DNA of 64,000 nucleotides from Pseudomonas fluorescens. GTDB taxonomy: Bacteria > Pseudomonadota > Gammaproteobacteria > Pseudomonadales > Pseudomonadaceae. Below the pieces are notes generated by a model. It was not told the DNA's origin and did no database searches. It worked only from the letters and a program-made list of their open reading frames with translations. Below are positions 63,945-64,000 of this stretch, in pieces (the stretch's first letter is position 1; each line of letters starts with the position of its first letter). The stretch is from contig NZ_CP078138.1 in assembly GCF_019212185.1 (NCBI RefSeq), positions 292,501 through 356,500 of the forward strand, written 5' to 3'. The translations under genes were made by a program, and so were the position numbers.

Positions 63945-64000
63945 TCAGAGCGAGCGGCCGATGATCTCACGCATGATTTCGCTGGTTCCGCCGAAAATCC
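63945..64000 (-). CDS. Acyl-CoA dehydrogenase, C-terminal 18 residues (cut by right edge)
   Basis: Reading the minus strand from the window edge gives IFGGTSEIMREIIGRSL and a stop. The FGGTSEIMRE motif is the hallmark C-terminal segment of acyl-CoA dehydrogenases, next to the FAD-binding site. The rest of the gene lies beyond the window. It ends three bases after the convergent lipoprotein gene. Confidence 0.88.
   Translation of the reverse strand, partial: IFGGTSEIMREIIGRSL

Overview
The window is a Pseudomonas chromosome segment, most likely from the P. fluorescens group. The evidence is a Pseudomonas-type 23S/5S rRNA operon end, a complete Lap biofilm-adhesin cluster in the usual P. fluorescens gene set, and REP palindromes of the GGGAGCGAGCCTGCTCGCGA type. 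Coding regions are GC-rich with ATGA/TTGA stop-start overlaps.

Layout. 1-2253: 3' part of a 23S rRNA gene and two tandem 5S rRNA genes, each with its own terminator. 2489-5139: an amino-acid-type dCache chemoreceptor and a convergent GntR/FCD regulator with a palindromic operator. 5258-46297: the Lap system. lapG (periplasmic protease) and lapD (inner-membrane c-di-GMP receptor) come first. Then come a small conserved gene and the giant adhesin gene lapA on the minus strand (8500-41033). After a divergent control region follow lapE, lapB and lapC (outer-membrane pore, ABC exporter, adaptor). 46404-52358: a TonB-C-like periplasmic protein, a LysR regulator and a DHA2-type tripartite efflux operon. 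52401-54150: slipin, short NfeD and DUF2789. 54381-59452: a tightly coupled MarR / FUSC / DUF1656 / HlyD / OMF operon of the aaeXAB type plus its own outer-membrane factor. 59536-64000: a membrane protein, a DUF945 protein, a small acidic protein, an SLT-type lipoprotein, a Tat-type DUF4434-like lipoprotein and the 3' end of an acyl-CoA dehydrogenase gene.

How the Lap genes work together (established for P. fluorescens). LapEBC exports LapA, and the N-terminal module keeps it in the outer membrane. When c-di-GMP is high, LapD holds LapG. When it is low, LapG cuts LapA at a TAAG site and the cell detaches. All needed residues are visible here: LapG Cys138/His173/Asp190, LapA TAAG at residues 107-110, and the degenerate RGGEF and KVL motifs of LapD.

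Major caveat. About 26.7 kb in the middle of lapA (roughly 12.77-39.47 kb) is a tandem array of about 100-residue repeats in which the reading frame is broken every 10-20 bases by small, mostly inserted, bases. The unique ends of the gene are clean. I read this as uncorrected sequencing or assembly error in an unpolishable repeat, not as a decayed gene. No small ORF inside that block should be annotated as a gene.
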